From: Tieghemiomyces parasiticus
Taxonomy: Eukaryota; Kickxellomycota; Dimargaritomycetes; Dimargaritales; Dimargaritaceae
Direction of reading: 5' to 3'
DNA: 21,694 nt
Assembly (NCBI GenBank): GCA_027575765.1
Contig: JANBPT010000817.1
Location: 1 to 21,694 of the forward strand
The notes beneath the pieces are model-generated. The model made no database searches. It worked only from the letters and a program-made list of their open reading frames with translations, and was not told the DNA's origin. The position numbers were made by a program, and so were the translations under genes. This document shows positions 19,130-21,694 of this stretch, piece after piece (positions within the stretch are counted from its first letter, which is position 1; every line of letters begins with the position of its first letter).

Positions 19130-20926
19130 CTAGAAAAACAGCCGGAACATTGTGGCCTTTTTCGTCCGACGTTTGCAGCTTGGACAGGAGAAGGTTTCTC
19201 CAAAGTTAGCGGCGCAGTCAGTGCATACAATGTGGCCGCAGGTCGTGGCAAATACGTCACGGATGACCGTCACACACTTGGGGCATACGATCACGTGAGC
19301 TGCCGCTGCCTCCGCATCAGCCGTCATCGTCGTGGAGTCAAGAGGGGGAGGGGCCATGGTAGTAGTAGAGGGGGGCAGCGGGTCACTTGGTTTGGCCTGG
19401 CCTTTTCCATTAGCTAACGACGACGTCGCGTAGGCCGATGAGGCGGCGGGTGTGGCCGCGGCCATCGGGAGGTCGGCCGGCCCATTTACCGTGCTACAAC
19501 TAGCCAGGAGACCCTCGCGGTTCAACTCGGGCACCGTACGGGTAAACACTGGGCTGTTCTCGGCCAGTCGCTGCTGGGCGACCGTAAGTTTAATGGCTGG
19601 CAGCGGGGAACGCGGCTGGGCGGGTCGCAACCGCGGATCAATGTCCTCGGGTCGCGCGTTGGGGTCAAAGATGGCACTCAAGTTCAGTAAGATCCGGCTA
19701 CCGCGCGGCATCCCATGTGGGTGCTGGTGCTGGCCACCACGTCGCGGCTGATGACCGTGGAGCTCTGATGGTGGCGGCGGGTAAACCAAATTGAAAAACT
19801 CCGAGTAGGCCTGATGGCTGGCGATGTGATCCGGACCTTGTGATGGGTCCCCGTTCAAGTCGGTGGGGTACCCATGGGGGTAACCCTCGGGACCATCCCA
19901 CAGGGCGAACGAACCATCGGCGGTCGCTAGCTGGTTCAACCCTCCTTCAAAGTCCAGGGGGTTCATCATCATGTCTTCGCCTTGGCTATCCACATCGTCG
20001 AGACCCAGGTTGTCATGGTCAAATTCCTGGTCGTCGGAAACATACGGGGCATCAGGGTCGTAGTCCGGATCCACGTCCTCTGATTCCATCGGTAGCAACT
20101 CACGAGCGAGCAGCCCCGCGTGGGCAACCCGGCGCGAAGACGGCCGTGCTGGGCTGTGGCCGAGGCGGAAGAAATTGTCCAGAAATGATGATGCTGAAGT
20201 GAAGGCGGAGGCGGCCGTCCGTGGTCGGTCGGCCGCTACAGCACGTGTTCGATACCGAACTGACCGGGCAGTTTGGCGCATGGTGCGTTCCGGGTGGGCA
20301 CGGGTGGAGTGGTGGCTATTGGGCGGTTGGTAGGAAAGGTCCTGCGGATGGTGGTCTGGTTGCTCCAACGATCGTGCAATAATGGAATTGGGCCGGATGC
20401 CGTTACCCTGCCGCAGCCAGTAGTTAAGCCTCAGAGGACCAGCGCCACCACCACCACTGCCCCCACTAGCCCGAGCGGACTGCGGCGGCTGCGGCTGCTG
20501 TTGGCTTGATGACGGTGGGGTCCAGCGCTGACCAGGCCGACGAGAGGTGGCGGTGGATGCAGCTCCTGAGGAGTAGGAGCGGGTTACAGGGCGGAGGCCT
20601 TCTAAATCAGGTTGGTGCCGGTGCTCCGCCACCAAAATGAGGTCGTCCTCATCCATGTCGAATCGGGGCGGGCGTAGAAGGGGCGTGCCACGTACCCGGA
20701 AGGATTCAGCCACCACTTGGCTGTCGTCGTCGTCATCGGCAGTCAGGTCAATGACCCCATCGCCTGCCGCACTGGACGACATTTGGCGGAGAGGCCGTAC
20801 TCGCCCCAAGTCGCCATTAAACGCAGCGGCTGGCCGCTCCTGAGTAACTTCTAAATCATCACTTGGGGAGGCAGTGAGGTCAGCTGGTACCGGGAATCCT
20901 GAGGTTGGTCGCCCTGAACGGCTCAT
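19130..20926 (-). CDS. SIM- and RING-containing protein, candidate SUMO-targeted ubiquitin ligase
   Basis: An uninterrupted frame of 598 residues from the ATG at 20926 to the TAG at 19132-19130. The frame stays open upstream to 21403, but that part is C/T-rich and contains a TATA-like element, so the start at 20926 is preferred; all candidate initiation contexts are weak. Near the N-terminus are VIDLTADDDDD (about 58-68) and DEDDLILVAEH (about 92-102), both hydrophobic cores flanked by acidic residues as in SUMO-interaction motifs. The middle is disordered-looking: a Gln/Pro stretch (about 140-150), a Gly run (155-161) and an acidic region (about 281-321). The C-terminus holds a C3HC4 RING with ligands C548, C551, C563, H565, C568, C571, C581, C584, ending KKATMFRLFF. 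RNF4 and yeast Slx5/Slx8 combine SIMs with a C-terminal RING to ubiquitinate SUMOylated nuclear proteins. The function here is inferred from that architecture. Confidence 0.82.
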   Translation of the reverse strand: MSRSGRPTSGFPVPADLTASPSDDLEVTQERPAAAFNGDLGRVRPLRQMSSSAAGDGVIDLTADDDDDSQVVAESFRVRGTPLLRPPRFDMDEDDLILVAEHRHQPDLEGLRPVTRSYSSGAASTATSRRPGQRWTPPSSSQQQPQPPQSARASGGSGGGGAGPLRLNYWLRQGNGIRPNSIIARSLEQPDHHPQDLSYQPPNSHHSTRAHPERTMRQTARSVRYRTRAVAADRPRTAASAFTSASSFLDNFFRLGHSPARPSSRRVAHAGLLARELLPMESEDVDPDYDPDAPYVSDDQEFDHDNLGLDDVDSQGEDMMMNPLDFEGGLNQLATADGSFALWDGPEGYPHGYPTDLNGDPSQGPDHIASHQAYSEFFNLVYPPPPSELHGHQPRRGGQHQHPHGMPRGSRILLNLSAIFDPNARPEDIDPRLRPAQPRSPLPAIKLTVAQQRLAENSPVFTRTVPELNREGLLASCSTVNGPADLPMAAATPAASSAYATSSLANGKGQAKPSDPLPPSTTTMAPPPLDSTTMTADAEAAAAHVIVCPKCVTVIRDVFATTCGHIVCTDCAANFGETFSCPSCKRRTKKATMFRLFF

Positions 20927-21048
20927 AAGCGAGGTACCCCCGAAGAGATAGGGGTACGGTGAGTGGGGAATGCGGTAGGCGTGGCAGCTACAGCGGCGGT
21001 GGCTGTGGTTGTGGTGGCTGATTAGCGCGAGTGGGCCCGGGTCCAAGG

Positions 21049-21054
21049 TATATA
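21049..21054 (-). promoter_or_regulatory. TATA-like element of the RING gene
   Basis: Minus-strand TATATA (in CTTATATACC) lies about 122 bases before the ATG at 20926. This suits a leader of about 90-95 bases and argues against the longer upstream reading frame. Confidence 0.4.
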
Positions 21055-21139
21055 AGACGGGGTCGTGGAAATGGGGACGAGGAAAGCCGCGGATAAAGGC
21101 AAATGGATTTGCAAACGAGGGGACAGACTGGAGGGGGGA

Positions 21140-21149
21140 GGGGGGGGGG
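21140..21149 (+). repeat. Ten-G run upstream of the RING gene
   Basis: A run of ten G on the plus strand within a G-rich stretch (21130-21150). On the RING coding strand this is a C/T-rich tract upstream of the gene, similar to the pyrimidine tracts before the aconitase and secreted-protein genes. Confidence 0.75.
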
Positions 21150-21694
21150 TTAAAAGACACTGCACCAGAAGGCATGTGGTGAGGGAACGGGAAGTAAATC
21201 AGCAGTGTGACAAACAACTGTTGGTGGTGGGGGTCCAGCAGGACACAAGTAGAGGATACTATAGATAGCGGCCCAGTGCGCCTCAGTGGAGAGGCAAGGG
21301 GGGAGGAGAGCCTTGTTGGGCCTTGGGTGACAGTGTTGGCTGGCAAGAGTGGTATTTTGTTGGCGTGGAATTGGAAGAGTCGTGACGGTAGGACTCCTTG
21401 CATCCATTATATCAATCACGGTGTGGCCAGAGAGAAAAGGCGAGGGGTGCTACGCAGTTGGGGGGGGGATCTAAACCACACACCCCAGGGTTGGCCAGGC
21501 TAGATAAGGCCCGTCAGCCAGTCAAATGGTCCCCGTGGAGTGCTGCGGAAACCTGGATGACCTACCAATAGCCCTACTGCGTTCTTACCGGTCAAGACGG
21601 CCAATTGACCTGAGAGCACCTTCAGACCCGCGCTGTGATTATCACAGCCTGCACTAAAGTCGAATGCATTGCCCAAATCTGACTGTTTTGCCAG

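Noticed and set aside
20927..21403. 159-residue N-terminal extension of the RING protein
   Set aside because: The part is low-complexity and C/T-rich on the coding strand, contains a TATA-like element at 21054-21049, and no start codon in it has a good context.

Overview
The window looks like nuclear DNA of a eukaryote, most likely an early-diverging fungus. The aconitase is very close to fungal mitochondrial aconitases, genes are split by GT-AG introns, coding third positions are mostly C or G, and TATA and AATAAA-type signals occur. I cannot name the species. A zoopagomycete or kickxellomycete-like fungus is only a guess.

I find five protein genes. From left to right they are: (1) a three-exon minus-strand gene at 61-1056 for a 165-residue protein resembling Mediator subunit Med11; (2) a single-exon plus-strand gene at 3303-4244 for a probably secreted acidic protein of unknown family; (3) a three-exon minus-strand gene at 5502-8805 for a 548-residue M17 leucyl aminopeptidase of the LAP-1/NPEPL1 type; (4) a three-exon plus-strand gene at 13175-16582 for a 788-residue mitochondrial aconitase; (5) a minus-strand gene at 19130-20926 for a 598-residue protein with two SUMO-interaction-like motifs and a C-terminal RING finger, a candidate SUMO-targeted ubiquitin ligase.

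The genes form two divergent pairs (1/2 and 3/4) and two convergent pairs (2/3 and 4/5). They do not form a pathway cluster: aconitase is a TCA-cycle enzyme, the aminopeptidase is a cytosolic peptide-turnover enzyme, and genes 1 and 5 are probably nuclear. Between them lie long non-coding stretches (1057-3302, 4245-5501, 8806-13174, 16583-19129) and introns of 169 to 899 bases. Open frames there look like chance products of about 50-55% GC DNA. A few short exon-like or relic-like fragments are recorded with low confidence.

Splice sites were inferred from consensus, reading-frame phase and protein-family continuity. No transfer RNA, ribosomal RNA, CRISPR array or intact mobile element was recognised. 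I see no evidence of a new multi-gene system. The most interesting single genes are the SIM/RING protein and the orphan secreted acidic protein.
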